From: Coix lacryma-jobi var. lacryma-jobi
Lineage: Eukaryota > Streptophyta > Magnoliopsida > Poales > Poaceae
DNA length: 64,000 nt
Assembly (NCBI GenBank): GCA_009763385.1
Contig: VDCT01000088.1
Coordinates: forward strand, 744,001 to 808,000
Direction of reading: 5' to 3'
Part shown: in pieces, positions 1 through 11,273 of the stretch
Position numbering within the stretch: the stretch's first letter is position 1
Layout of the letters: every line of letters begins with the position of its first letter
Position numbers and translations under genes: made by a program
Notes under the pieces: generated by a model
Databases searched by the model: none
Seen by the model: only the letters and a program-made list of their open reading frames with translations
Told to the model about the DNA's origin: nothing

Positions 1-427
1 TGTCGGTGTTTGTTAACCGGCAACTCGTCTTGAGTAATCTTAGACGATTTGTTCGGTGGGGATCGTCGTTCGTAGGACTCGGCGAGTACACAGGGACAGC
101 GATTTATACTGGTTCAGGCCGCTAAATAGCGTAATACCTTACGTCCAGTGCGGCGTGTGCCTTGTGTATGATTATGATTCAATTGATTGGAGCCCGCACC
201 TGCTTCCCCTTATATATCCGGGTGAAGCATAGCGCAGACCGAGTCCTAGTCGGTTAGAATGGAGGAGTCCTATTCTAATTACAAGACATCCTTTAAGAAC
301 TCGACTAAGTTACAATGAGAGTCCTAATCCAAGTACGCTTCGTATTACGTCTTCGGATCTCTCGTTCTGTCCGGGATTAGTCAAAGTGATCATCTTCTGA
401 TGACATCTCTGACATCCTGGTCCATCA
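1..427. mobile_element. LTR-like segment, partial or solo, inside A's 3' LTR
   Basis: This stretch is absent from the matching LTR copy at 20391 onward, where the shared sequence begins GCGTGTTCCCC (also at 428). It starts TGTCGGTG and ends TCCATCA, so it could be a TG...CA LTR whose target copy on the right would be GCGTG (428-432). The left target copy would lie outside the window. A TATA-like TTATATAT lies near 211, and the phrase TTTATACTGGTTCAGGCC near 102 recurs in many grass LTRs. No ORF is present. Family and orientation are not determined. Confidence 0.45.
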
Positions 428-2096
428 GCGTGTTCCCCTTGGCTAGGTGGTTCGGTTGGTGGTGATGGTTTGGCCAGAGGGTGGCCGTAGCTCGCCGACG
501 GCGAGCCGTGGCGGACGGTGGCGGCGGTGAGGCTTGGTCCGGCCGTTTTCGGCGGTCGCCGGTTAAATCAACGTGTGCTAAAACTCATGTGAACCCTAGG
601 AAGCAAGGCTAGGGGGTTGGTTTGGCTGGCGAAGCTCCAGAGGAGCTTGCCCTCATGCACGGCCATGGCGGACGCCCATGGCGCTCGGCCGGGTGAGAGC
701 GGGAGGTAGGGAGCGGTAGCATTCAGGCTAGAAGGTGTTCTCACCTTGCCTTGGTGTGACGAAGCTCGACGAGGAAGGAGGGAGGCTCTGGGTGCTCGGT
801 TGATGCAGAACGATGGCGGGACCCTCCTCGGTGTCAGCGGCGGCCGAAAGGGGGCACTTTGCCCTCTGGTGACGGTGAGGTTCGGTCGAGGAGGTTGACG
901 TGCGCACGGCATGTGCACGGTGATGGCGGTGCTTGGTGCGAGCGGGATTGGACGGTGGCGAGCGGGTGAGGTCGGAACGGCGGTGGTGCTCTCGCGGTGG
1001 CGGCGAGGGCGAGCAGTGCGCTCGGCTCGCGTTCGCGGGAGGAGAGGAGAGGGAGTGAACGGGAGCAGGCGCGAGTGTGTGGGTGAGTGAGGGAGTGAAG
1101 CGAGAGGTGCTCGGTTTTGTTCGGATGACTGGGTGGACGGCCGGTCGTGGCGGGTCCCGCGGCGGCGAGCAGGCGGTGGCGTGCGCACGGTGTCCCGAGC
1201 GAGCGAGGGATAGGCCGTGGTGGATCACTTGCATGATCGAGTGGAGGAGATCGAGAGGGGAGTGGTTGGCAAGGATTGGGAGCACGTTGTTTTGGCCACG
1301 TGGCCGCGTCGTCGGCGTACGGCGCGGCCGCGGTTCGGGGCGAGCGGCGCGTCAGGCGAGGCAGCGGGGGACTGGCTGCGGCCGATAGCTTGCGTGACCG
1401 AGTGGGGAAGATCGGGAGGCGATAGGGCGAGAAGGATTTGGAGCAGGGCAAGGCGGCCACGCGGCAGCCTTGACCGGCGTACGGCGCGGCCGTGTCGGGG
1501 CGAGTGGTGCGGCGTGCGCGCATCGCGTGCAGGAGCAGCGCGGCGCGGGCTGGCTGGCGCGGGCACGAGCGGGAGCAGGCGGGTGCGCTGGGCTTGGGCC
1601 GAAAGCGAGGCGCCGGGTGAAAAACATTTCCCTTTTTCTTTTTCCAAATCTTTTCCAATCTTTGACCATTTCAAATCCGTTTCAAAAACTCAAACCTGGA
1701 CTTTGACACAAAAAGAAAAGTTGCTCAAAATAATTTTCTCTACAATTTTCATATAACACACTTTTTCTGAAAATCATTTTCTCAGCCTCCACATAAAAAA
1801 GCCAAATTTTTGAGTCATAAATCATTTTGTTCCCACATTTTTAATTATTAAACTATATTGAACTAGATCAAGGTGTCAATATAAAAAGTATTATACTCAA
1901 TATTATCTATTTTATAGAATCAATTGGCAAGACAGAAATCTATTCAAACAACCATGTCTTATAGAAACCAAAATCCAAATAAACAAACAAAAGGCAAAAA
2001 GCATTTTCATGCACATGATATGATGCAATGCATTGCTTATGAATTTTAGTAGCTAAATGTAGTTCCTAATGCAGTGCTTGACACTAGGGTGTCATA
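428..2096 (-). mobile_element. Element A, 3' LTR (truncated)
   Basis: On the minus strand this begins at 2096 with TATGACACC, a decayed form of the TGTGACACC seen in the sister copy at 23728, and runs leftward to 428, where another insertion cuts it. It matches 20391-21157 plus 22943-23728 closely, apart from solo LTR H and about 120 bases (roughly 1500-1620) missing from the sister copy between short CGGG repeats. GC-rich sequence gives long spurious ORFs on both strands; the part near 1620-2096 is AT-rich. The LTR ends resemble those of C and E (TGTAACACC...TGTTACA). Confidence 0.85.
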
Positions 2097-2113
2097 GCCC
2101 TTCTCCCCTTAAC
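2097..2113 (-). other. Polypurine tract of element A
   Basis: On the minus strand AAGGGGAGAAGGGC directly precedes the 3' LTR. It corresponds to AAGGGGGGAAGAGC before the 3' LTR of C. It is the expected plus-strand priming site for reverse transcription. Confidence 0.75.
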
Positions 2114-2119
2114 GGAATC

Positions 2120-2437
2120 TCATCTCGAGATTTGGGTTACGCACCAATCATTATAAAAAGCGGGGTAGTTTACTCGCAAGTATTCCTCAGTTTCCCAAGT
2201 TGCATCATTGGGTCCGTGATTACTCCAGAGAATCTTATAAGTCTTCACTTCATGATTGTGAGTTACTCGGGTCTTGGTATCTAGTATCTCCTGAGGTTGT
2301 TCATAATATTCCAGATCTGACCTGATAGTGGCATCTGGGATGCGAACCTCTTCTCGTTGAGGTACTCGAAGACACTTCTTTAACTGCGATACATGGAACA
2401 CGGGGAAGATTGCGCTCATCTCCGAGGGTAACTGCAC
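2120..2437 (-). pseudogene. Element A pol C-terminus: integrase tail and chromodomain
   Basis: The segment reads through the FPVFHVSQLKKC motif typical of the end of chromovirus integrases, then a chromodomain-like region of about 50 residues containing ILWSNHGPNDATWE and ending YPAFYNDW. Chromodomains bind methylated histone H3 tails and can steer integration. Plant Tekay-type chromodomains are known to lack part of the aromatic cage; here the LLKWKGF-like position reads ILWSNH, keeping the Trp. The frame is the same as the upstream 2720-4198 block. Between 2438 and 2719 the coding sequence is damaged: a TAG at 2720-2722 and frameshifts scramble the region between the integrase core and this tail. 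Confidence 0.85.
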
Positions 2438-2719
2438 TTCTTAGGCTACTTCTCACTTCCTTGCTATGATCTGATATGGTCCTACATATCGAGGTGCTAG
2501 CTTCTTCTTAATTCCAAAATGTAGGACCTTTCTCATGGGTGAAACATACCTTAAGGTAAACATAATCTCCTACTTGGAATTCCAAAGGTCTTCTTCGCGT
2601 ATCAGCATAACTTTTCGGTCGAGACTGCGCTGCCTGGATATGTTGTTGTACAGTTTGCACAATCTCTTCGGCATTTTTACATAGTTCGACCCATAAAATC
2701 CTCGATCTCCTGACTCAAC

Positions 2720-4240
2720 CTAATTTACCGGGGTTCTGCATCTTCGTCCATACAAAACTTCAAACGGTGCCATCTTTATACTTTCCTGATAGTTGTTGTT
2801 ATATGAAAACTCTTCGAGGGGTAACCATTTTTCCCATGATTCTCCCGAGGAAAGTACACATGCTCTGAGGATATCTTCCAAGATTTGATTCACTCTTTCG
2901 ATTTGTCCTGCGGTTTGAGGGTGATAAGCGGAACTCCGTATCAACTTAGTTCCTAGCTCCTTGTGCAATTGTTCCCAAAATCGGGCTATGAACTGGGGTC
3001 CTCTGTCGAAAACAATCCTTTTGGGAATCCCGTGTAACCTCAAGATGTTCTGAATGTATAAATCTGCATATTGGTGTGGTCGGTGTGTAGTCTTGACTGG
3101 TATGAAGTGAGCCACTTTGGATAACCGATCCACGATAACCCAGATAGAGTCATGTCCCTTTTGGGTGGTTGGGAGACCTGTGATGAAATCCATGCTAATC
3201 TCTTCCCATTTCCATTCTGGGATGGATAGCGGTTGTAACAGTCCAGTGGGTCTCAAGTGTATGGCCTTAATCCTGCAACACGTATCGCACTTCGCGACAT
3301 AAGCTGCAACCTCTTTCTTCATCTTTGGCCACCAATACCTCGTTCCCAGATTTTGGTACATCTTACTACTTCCTGGATGAATAGACAACTTTGAATCATG
3401 GGCTTCACTCATAATTCTTTCTTTCAGCTTCGTGTCCTTAGGAACAACCAACCTTTGATTATACCATAAGATCCCTTGCTCATCTACTCGGAAGTTCAAC
3501 GAACTACTGGTCTCCAACCTCTTCTTAATCTGACAGATCTCTTCATCGGTCTTTTGTCCTTCGATGATATCAATTTCTAGAGTGCACTGTATGGTGATAT
3601 TGTTCAGCATAACGGGGTGCATAAGGTTGAATCCATCTTCCAATAATGGTTGTAGGGAGTTGCAATGAGTTTTACGACTCAAGGCATCTTCTACAATGTT
3701 CGCTTTTCCAGGGTGGTAATGCACTTCTAGGTTATAATCCTTAATCAACTCTAACCATCTTCTCTGCCTCATATTCAACTCCGGTTGAGTGAAGATGTAT
3801 TTCAAACTTTTGTGATCCGTATACACGTGACATATGTTGCCCATAAGATAATGCCTCCATATCTTGAGTGCATGAACTACGGCTGCCAATTCCAAATCAT
3901 GAGTCGGGTAATTCTCCTCATGTGGTCGCAACTGGCGTGAAGCATATGCTATAACTCTTCCATTCTGCATAAGCACACATCCAAGTCCAATCTTGGACGC
4001 GTCACAAAACACATCAAAAGGTTCCTCCAAATTTGGTTGAGCCAAAACTGGCGCAGAAGTCAACAAAGTTCGCAAAGTGCGAAATGCTGCTTCACACTCT
4101 AGAGTCCATTCAAACTTCTTGTTTTTCTGAGTTAGACGAGTGATAGGCTTTGCTATCCTTGAAAAATCCGGAATGAACCAACGGTAATATCCGGCCAATC
4201 GTAGAAAGCTGCGTACCTCATGTACGTTGGTGGGTGCTTG
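2720..4240 (-). pseudogene. Element A pol: end of RT, RNase H and integrase
   Basis: This is the longest open block of A's pol (492 residues from the Met at 4198). It starts in the RT thumb (AGYYRWFIPDFS). RNase H follows, with CDASKIGLGCVL, the Glu of LELAAVVHAL and the Asp of YTDHKSL. The integrase has an H2C2-like finger (HPGSSKMY, then CDTCCRIKA). Its DDE core is the Asp in SMDFITGL, the Asp in FDRGPQF and the Glu in GQIERVNQ, and all three catalytic residues are present. It is separated from the RT block by one TGA at 4241-4243, where a Trp codon is expected, and ends at TAG 2720-2722. It cannot be expressed intact. Confidence 0.9.
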
Positions 4241-4516
4241 TCAATCAATAACTTCCTGTACTTTCATGGGATCCACGGAAATTCCTTCCTCTGAAAGGAC
4301 GTGTCCGAGAAAGGGTACTTTCTTCAACCAGAACTCACACTTGCTAAACTTAGCATACAACTTGTGCTCTCGAAGCCGGGTTAAGACGACTCGTAAGTGT
4401 TCAGCATGATCCTTCTCATCAATAAACACCACGACAAACTTATCCAACTCAGGCATAAAAACAGAATTCATTAGATACATGAAATGTGCCGGTGCATTTG
4501 TCAGTCCAAATGACAT
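4241..4516 (-). pseudogene. Element A pol: RT palm fragment with catalytic deletion
   Basis: Reverse-transcriptase palm and connection, from MSFGLTNAPAHFMYLMN to the HVLSEEGI motif. The catalytic motif is FID followed directly by EKDHAEHL. The second catalytic Asp and about eight following residues that are present in C's copy are missing here (near 4424-4432), so this RT is catalytically dead. The frame differs from the upstream block 4519-5553 and matches the downstream block after the TGA at 4241. Confidence 0.88.
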
Positions 4517-4518
4517 AA

Positions 4519-5553
4519 CTAGATATTCATAAAGTCCATATCTGGTGGAGAAAGCTGTTTTGGTATATCCTCTCTTCTAATCTTGATCTGATGGTAACCT
4601 GACCTCAAGTCAATCTTGGAGAACACTTTCGCTTTTGATAACTGATCAAACAAGACGTCGATTCGGGGCAAGGGATATTTGTTCTTTATAGTTACTGCAT
4701 TTAGAGGTTTGTAATCCACACACATTCTTAAGGTTTTGTCCTTCTTCTTCATGAAGATGGCGGGACATCCCCAAGGTGACGAACTAGGGCGTATCAAACC
4801 TTTAACCAAAAGCGCTTGCAACTGAGTTTTAAGCTCTGCTAATTCGTTAGTTGGCATCCTATACGGCCTCCGAGAAATAGGTGCCGTTCCAGGAATCAAC
4901 TCTATAGCAAACTCCACATCCCTATCCAGTGGTAGCCTTGGCAACTCATCGGGGAAAACATCTGGAAACTCACACACTATCGGGATCTCAGCTATCTGCT
5001 TTGCCATGATATTGAACAACACTCCTATCTCATGGGGGTTTCGGGGTGACTTGAACCGGAAAGAAGACCCATTTTGGGGACTAACCATGGAAACTACTCG
5101 CTCTGCTATGTCGAGATTGACCTTCCAGAGTTTCATCCATCCCATACCCAGGATTACATCCAAACATAGACCAGGGATTACTATAGGATCCACTATGGCC
5201 TTTTTATCCCCAAAAGTCATTTCCACTCCTTTAGCCATTTTACGGGCGGAGAGAACAGCTGCTGAACTTATCTGATAACCCCGATCCAACTCTACTAACT
5301 CAAGATTACTTCTTAAAACAAAATTCTCAATTATGAAAGAATGTGATGCTCCAGAATCAAACAACACAACTGCGGGGTATTGATTAACAAGAAACGTACC
5401 AGCGGTGACATGTTCTCCTTCTGGTACTTCCTCAACGGTGGTGTAATGCACATTCCCCGTGCGAGGTCGAGGCTGGGTGTACTGTTTCTTCGGCTGGGGG
5501 CACTGACGTGACAGGTGTCCGGTCTGACCGCAGTTGTAACTTGGTCCAATCAC
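4519..5553 (-). pseudogene. Element A pol: zinc knuckle, protease, N-terminal RT
   Basis: In order: a CCHC knuckle in which the first Cys is Ser (SYNCGQTGHLSRQC), an aspartic protease with active site LFDSGASHS, the ILGMGWM flap-end motif, and the N-terminal RT (DVFPDELP, RRPYRMP, LRMCVDYKPLNAVT, FSKIDLRSGYHQI). It ends at a TAG after a one-base loss near 4563, after which the RT continues in another frame at 4516. It is joined upstream to gag by another frameshift around 5550-5600. Loss of the knuckle Cys would impair RNA binding even without the frame breaks. Confidence 0.88.
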
Positions 5554-6536
5554 ATACGGGGTCTTGGGACCTCTAGAACCTCCTGTCTTTGCTTTGTTTG
5601 CATCAAGGGAGTGGTGTATGGCTTCTGGAAACTTGGACGAGAGCGGTTGGTGGTGATCTTCCTCTGTGGGGGACGGAATCTTGCTCCTGCAACTGGCGGG
5701 CGATACGGGGTGCGTGCTCCGAAAGGGGTCCTCTGTTGAGACGAACCTCCTTCGTTTGCACGACGACGGGTTTCTGTCGCCAGCCTGCTGTCATTAGCCT
5801 CTTGATTCAGGCAGTCACTGACAAAGTCACTGAAGGTGGTGCGGTGACTGTTTCCCATCTTGGAGAGCATGGTGGCACTCATGCCGCGCTTGAAACTTGC
5901 AATCTTTTTGGCCTCAGTGTTCACGAAATCTGGGGCATAGCGAGATAGGTTGTTGAAGCTATGGAGATACTCTGACGTGGACCTGGTTCCCTAGGATAGC
6001 CTCATAAACTCCGTAACTTTCATTTCCATCAAACCACTATGGATGTAATGGTTGCACATAGCAGTAGAGAACTGATCCCAAGTGACGGGTGCATTAGCTG
6101 GCAGAGATGCACGGTACTGGGACCACCATAATCCTGCGGGTCCCTCCAACATATGTGCGGCATACTCCGCCTTGAGCTCTTCAGTCAAGCGGAGTAGGCG
6201 AAACTTCTGAGTGATGGAGTTGAGCCATTCATCTTCTTCAAGCGGTTCGGTGACTTCCTTGAACACAGGAGGACGAGTGTCCATGAAGTCACGGTACGAG
6301 TTGTACTGGTTGGGCTCTGGTCCTTGGCGCTGTTGGTGCTGATGCGCGGTGTTATTGGCGATGTTACAGAGGGTGGCCTCCATATTCCTCTGCATCTCCT
6401 CCATATTCCTCTGGCTGCCCAAAAACTGCCCGAAAAACGCTTCCGGCGTCATTGGCGGCGGTGGGGGTGGTGGCAGATTCTCCTCCTGTCCTGACCCCTG
6501 TCCACGCTGGCTGCGAGTGTGTGCCGGCATCTGCAT
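5550..6536 (-). pseudogene. Element A gag
   Basis: Capsid-type retrotransposon gag. It has two candidate ATGs, 6536 and 6530; the second is immediately preceded by CAG and gives an N-terminus MPAHTRSQ that resembles MVNTRRG in C. A Pro run follows, then FFGQFLGSQRNMEEMQRNME, the RDFMDTRPPVF motif, and the gag domain with WLNSITQKFRLLRLTEELKAEYAAHMLEGPAGLWW. A TAG at 5991-5993 interrupts it, after which the same frame continues with NTEAKKIASFKRGM to 5550. The 315-base spacer 6537-6851 to ORF0 holds no ORF but is intron-like: AT-rich and ending TGCAG just before gag. Confidence 0.88.
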
Positions 6537-6851
6537 GTCCCATTAATGAGCAACAATTAGGTGATGTCACATTGATCATGAATAAATACTGTGTTGTACA
6601 TAATTCAAAAATTTAGCACACGGCCAATTATAAATACTCATTTCCATACAACATCACAGAACAATTGCTTGAAAATAAGATATGCAAACGACAGATTTCC
6701 ATAAAAGATGCCAGATCGAAGTCTGGACTTTGTCCAAAAGACGTACATGCCATCATACAGCTTAAACATAAAACCAGCACATATCCGAGTTACATCAAAA
6801 GCGAGCATGCTCAAGCTATACAAAAGAAGAGACTTCTAACGAAACTAGCGC

Positions 6852-7868
6852 TCAAGCGTCTCCAGCGGCGGATGCGGCATCCTCATCATCGGCATCCATC
6901 ATCGGCTCATTGGCATGGTCCTCGTCATCTGAAGAAGGCTCAGGACCAAGCAATACCCCATCCTGGGGCTCCTGGACCTCATCTGCAGGGGCCTCGTCAG
7001 CTGCTGGGGCGGCGACCTCCTGTGTTGCGTGATGCATCTGGTGGACTGCCTCATGGATCTGGTCGATGTATGCCTGCTGGTCGTGCACCAGCTGTATTAG
7101 GTGATGAGCACCCTCTTTGAGCTAGTCAAGCGCTGTGCGGGCTTCATCTCGCTGAAAAGCTGTCGTCAAGTACATCTGCTCAGCGATAGTCCTAGCGGTG
7201 GTCTCTGCTCCTGCGGTGGCACGTGCATCGTCACGCTCCAGAGTGACCTAATGTATCTTCTCCTGTAGACGGGCTACATCGGCGTCAAACTCCTCTTGTA
7301 GCTTCCTCTTACTCTGGTAGGTGGCGGTGAGGGTAAAGGACACGCTCTCCAGGCTGCGCTCCAAACTCTCACATACACCCACCAAAGCTCCGGTGGCGCT
7401 CATTGCGGATGTCTCACAGTAGAACCTCTCCTCCGCACCTCCTGTCAGAACCGACTCCAAAGTCTGCCTCCAGCGCAATGGGAAAAGTGATCCACGAGGG
7501 AACACTCCTGCCATAGCGCTAGCAAGGTCGGCAGGAAAGCGGGCGATGATGTCCTTCAGCACCAAGTACGCGGCCCTGTTAGCTCCATCCTTGGCACAAT
7601 TGCCCTTGGTGATCTCTGTCCATCCCGTCCAATGGGGCTTACTAGCCAAGGCTTTGACCAACGAGTCCTACCCATAGATCTCCTTTTGCCAAGAGTACCT
7701 GAGTTCCTTTCCTTCCTCATATCCCACTGCCTGCAAAATTCTCCAAAGGATAGTCGGCAAACCGAAGTAAGACAAGAACGTGTTCTTGGTCAACTTCGTT
7801 GCCAAGCGGTGATGTGGAACTCCTCTGCCTCCGATGGCCTTGTGAGCAGTCAACTTGGTCCGGGCCAT
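6852..7868 (-). pseudogene. Element A ORF0: histone H3 tail-like protein
   Basis: A single 338-codon frame broken only by three TAG stops (7668-7670, 7248-7250, 7122-7124). The N-terminus MARTKLTAHKAIGG follows histone H3 residues 1-13 at A1, R2, T3, K4, T6, A7, K9, G12 and G13. After one extra residue it continues to RLATKLTK, which fits H3 L20-A21-T22-K23. Residues about 30-140 form a core shared with C (FGLPTILWRIL, VGYEEGKELRY, RFPADLASAMAGVFPR). Residues about 190-280 are Glu/Arg-rich and probably helical, and the last 30 are acidic (SSDDEDHANE...DADDED). The ATG directly follows TTTTTATAG, a good splice acceptor. It has no histone fold, so it is not a histone gene. Function is unknown; a host-chromatin mimic is my inference. 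Confidence 0.82.
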
Positions 7869-8589
7869 CTATAAAAACAAAAGGGTTTCGAACTCTCGTG
7901 ACACGTATATTTAAGTTGGCAAATTTTATAAGAAAAGAGACAACTTTTAATTAAGGGGAGGTAATGCAATGAAAGATTATAAACATGATGCATGATCGGA
8001 CTTACGTTCTCACTCACTAACAATGACTCATAAGTCCTAACGTTCTAGTCGGTGGCAAGAACGATCTCTCATGCGTTATCTACTCGTTCTACTCGATCAC
8101 GTAATTAGTGTACCTGCAGAAGATTCATTTCAGCCCAAAGCAAAATCCCAATGGTAAAATAACAGAGTATTGGCCCCTATGCACCAAATACATAGAAGCC
8201 AACACTAAACACCATGCACCAATCCAGAAAACATACCCAAACAATTGATACCCTCGTATATGTTTGCGTGGAGCTCACACATACTTGGTATAACAACTCT
8301 CACCTAGACCGACGGTTGGACGATCATGCTCTCATATCTTACAAAATTATTTTATGCATGTTTTCACGATCGACGCATTCTCTTTTCCCTCGAGAATGGA
8401 CCAACAAATAAAGATCCAGCATGAGCAAAATCCCTGAACCCTATTAGCAGTTATGCCACCTGAATCCTAGTATAGGGCTTAAGGACAAGACTGGGCACAC
8501 TTAATATTTCAATGTAGTTTTGAAAATAGTTTTAAAATACCCATTTTAGTTCAAAAATAGCTCCTTTCGGATGCAATTACTTGAACCAT
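7869..8589 (-). other. Element A leader between PBS and ORF0
   Basis: Non-coding leader of about 720 bases. It shares short blocks with C's leader (41716-42499), including the complement of GAGAGCATGATCG near 8320, so the leader is conserved between families. The end nearest ORF0 is pyrimidine-rich on the minus strand. No ORF worth calling. Confidence 0.6.
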
Positions 8590-8601
8590 GCTCCAATACC
8601 A
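8590..8601 (-). other. Primer binding site of element A
   Basis: On the minus strand TGGTATTGGAGC lies two bases after the LTR end at 8604. It resembles the usual initiator-Met tRNA primer site TGGTATCAGAGC with two changes. Confidence 0.75.
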
Positions 8602-9070
8602 GCTGTGGCGGAACCGTCCAAATTATAAGAGCTCAAGTATCTTCTTAGCCAAATGACTGACGTCGACTCATACTTGAACCCATATAACTCCAGTAGTCTG
8701 GAAATCTTGAAGGATTTCAAACATCATACAATATACATGATCGCATTGTTCAAGTACCACATTCGCAAGGATACAGAGTCGATAATCGAAACCAAATTTA
8801 ACATCAGAGTGTGAAATCTTAAAAGAGTTATTACAATACTGAGTTTGAAATTGCGGAAGCTCAAATAAGTTTGAAACGCGACCACCACACATGTGGTCCA
8901 AATAAAACATTGTTTGATAACTCACTCCTCCTTTTTCAGATAATGTGCCACCAATAGTCTTAGCCCAGCAAAAGCAAAAGAGAAGCTTCTAGATGACCCG
9001 GCCCTGGGCCTACTCCTCATCACCACGGGGTAGAGGCAGTGCTTACAATAGCCGTAGTAAACTTGGCCAT

Positions 9071-9123
9071 CTACAACAAACAGGATAAACCATTAGTACA
9101 GGAATGTACTCAGCTAGACTTAC
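9071..9123 (-). other. LTR micro-intron-like unit with donor hairpin (A)
   Basis: On the minus strand GTAAGT (9118-9123) and a pyrimidine-rich end TTGTTGTAG followed by ATGGCC bound a 53-base unit. Just inside the donor lies CTGAGTAC, then five bases, then TGTAC, an imperfect hairpin. The same layout recurs in C (57 bases, both LTRs) and E (53 bases). Confidence 0.55.
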
Positions 9124-10094
9124 CCGCCCAACTAAAAATAAATGACACCAAGGGTATGCAAGGCTTTTTGGTGGAGCTGGGATCTTTAGTTGCGAAAAGC
9201 TCAAATTAAGAGAAGGGATATATATAATGATATCAGTGAGCAGTCAACTTTTTGACCTACCTCTTAGTCTAGATTTGCACCTGAACTATTACATACACTT
9301 GAGTATAACAATCAATAATATAACCATATCCAGTTGGCTCATCAAATTTTAGTTGAACCTTAAAGATCACATGGAGTTGTATCGTGGTGAAGCTCGCCAT
9401 AGTTTCCCACTAACCGGGGGAGACGGCGACTCAAATCAAATTCCAAACCAGCTGGTGATAAACCTTTAATACCAACCCACACTTTCCCCGTCGGGTCCAT
9501 GCATTGGGTAACCGCTCGATGCTTGTTCGTGGTGGTAATCGTCGCGGTTCAAGCACGGACCACCCAATTGGAACTATACAATGACCATTTCACGGCAAAT
9601 CGTGTTTCCATACTAGAGGGTGAGAGACGGGTTGAGACCGGCCCGAACAACATCTAACCGGCTTTGGAGTAGATGATTACGACACTGACTTATCCCTAAG
9701 TAAAAGGGCGCTTTCAAAAATGAACGAGGGCCAACATCGATACAAACCTACACGATCCAACGGACGGACTGCCCCAAGTTTCCAAACTTGTGCCTTGCCT
9801 TCCAGTTGACCGTATTTCATTACTACTTAGGTTCTTTTCCACGATAGCAAATATAGTCAACCGTGATCCGGTAACTACCCATAAGGGTATTACGGGAACA
9901 TCCTTTATTTACTACTTTATTAGCAGGCTAAGCAGTTCTACTTTATAATAATAACAGGACAACAAGGCAGGTATAATCAATAATCAAGGAATGATAATGC
10001 AGTAAGTAGGATTCAATCAACTCCTATACCTAATGCATCACAATATAAAATACTCAATTAAATTAATTGTAAATAACAGGAGGCTTAGAATTCT

Positions 10095-10253
10095 CCGGGG
10101 CTTGCCTTGGGAGAAGACCGATGCCTCATGAGAGGGGCACTCGGGCAGGTTAGTTTCCGCTGCGGGTTCTGCTTCCTCTCTCCTGAGCACTTCCGGGATC
10201 TCCTGCTCGACGTTTACTTCTGGCTCCTGGCCGGGCTTCGGGGCTGTCGATCC
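10095..10253 (-). other. LTR acidic coding segment (A)
   Basis: In one minus-strand frame this reads as an acidic, Pro-rich peptide with EEAEPAAETNLPECPSH and then QGKPR. The block LPECPxH...GKPR also occurs in C's 3' LTR near 51340-51400, and GKPR in E near 62430. The nucleotide context AAGGCAAGC at its end fits a GC-type splice donor. No own ATG is evident, so it would be an exon rather than a free ORF. Confidence 0.45.
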
Positions 10254-11273
10254 TATTGCAATGCGGTGGATAATAAATAATGCGTAGTGCGAAATATGGT
10301 GGTATGAAATGTAAACATTCCTTGCAAATTAACAAAACCAACTTGTTGAACAACTTTTGACATTGAGGAAAGTACCTTTTCACCACATAAAACGAAATCA
10401 TTATTTTAACCATTTCCTATTTATTAATTCAAGAGAAATTCAGGTTTGAACTGTAAGTGTATCTTTCTGAACTCAGAAAAATCCACAAAAATTACAGAGG
10501 GTAACTTATACTCACTGGACCTTACTGTACAAATTTCAGCAAGAGATAAATTTCTGAACATGAGGTATAAAAAGATGAAATAAACAACCAAAAAGCTGCG
10601 TTCAACTAACTTTTCTTATGAAAAGTGTCAAACAACAGATTTCATATTTTTCCAGATTCTACTCCACATTTCATATTTATCAAGAAAGTTCCATGATCAG
10701 AAACATTATATTCTTTTCTACATGAATTTTCTAAGAAAAACACAGAAAAGCACATTTGTACTGCAACTCTTCATTTTTCCATACAACAACCTATGCCTAT
10801 CATTTTTCTCAGCTTAAACATAACACACAGAGACTGCATAAATTTTCCCACGTTTTACCTTCACATATAAATCACTTTAAAAATTATTCTAAGGAAACAG
10901 CTAAAAAGGAATTTAAATCTAAACAGATACTTTTTCTACAGAAATAGAGCCTCATAAATTTTTCACAGAAACTCAACCTGATAAGAAACCTACATAAATT
11001 TTTCCATGAATTACTTCAACCAGAAAACATAAAAATGCATTTATCAAAACAAAAGCACATAAACTGGATTAATTAAAAATAGTGCCATAACTTGTTATCA
11101 AAAATACTTTCATATTTTTCCATGATAGATCTATTCATGAGCAAGTTTACAAAACTGAAAGTACCTCATTTGGATCTTTAAAATGTGCTACACAAAATAA
11201 ACAAGCTTTTCTAGAAAATAAAAGAAAAAGGAAAAACATTTGAAATCATCTGGCCCAACTTGTGTAGACTCGG

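Larger units (their letters stand above)
8604..11273 (-). mobile_element. Element A 5' LTR, PBS-proximal segment
   Basis: On the minus strand this ends in GGTTCCGCCACA beside the primer site. Element G interrupts it at 11273; the LTR resumes at 20254 and, after H, ends at 23728 with TGTGACACC. Without the insertions the LTR is about 4.35 kb, like C (4.2 kb) and E (4.4 kb). It contains an intron-like unit (9071-9123) and an acidic coding segment (10095-10253), described separately. The part from about 10430 to 11260 is AT-rich and has no gene. Confidence 0.85.

Noticed and set aside
568..1756. Many long ORFs on both strands (up to 274 codons)
   Set aside because: They overlap in several frames in GC-rich LTR sequence, are Arg/Pro/Ala-rich, and the LTR copy at 20391-23300 does not preserve them.
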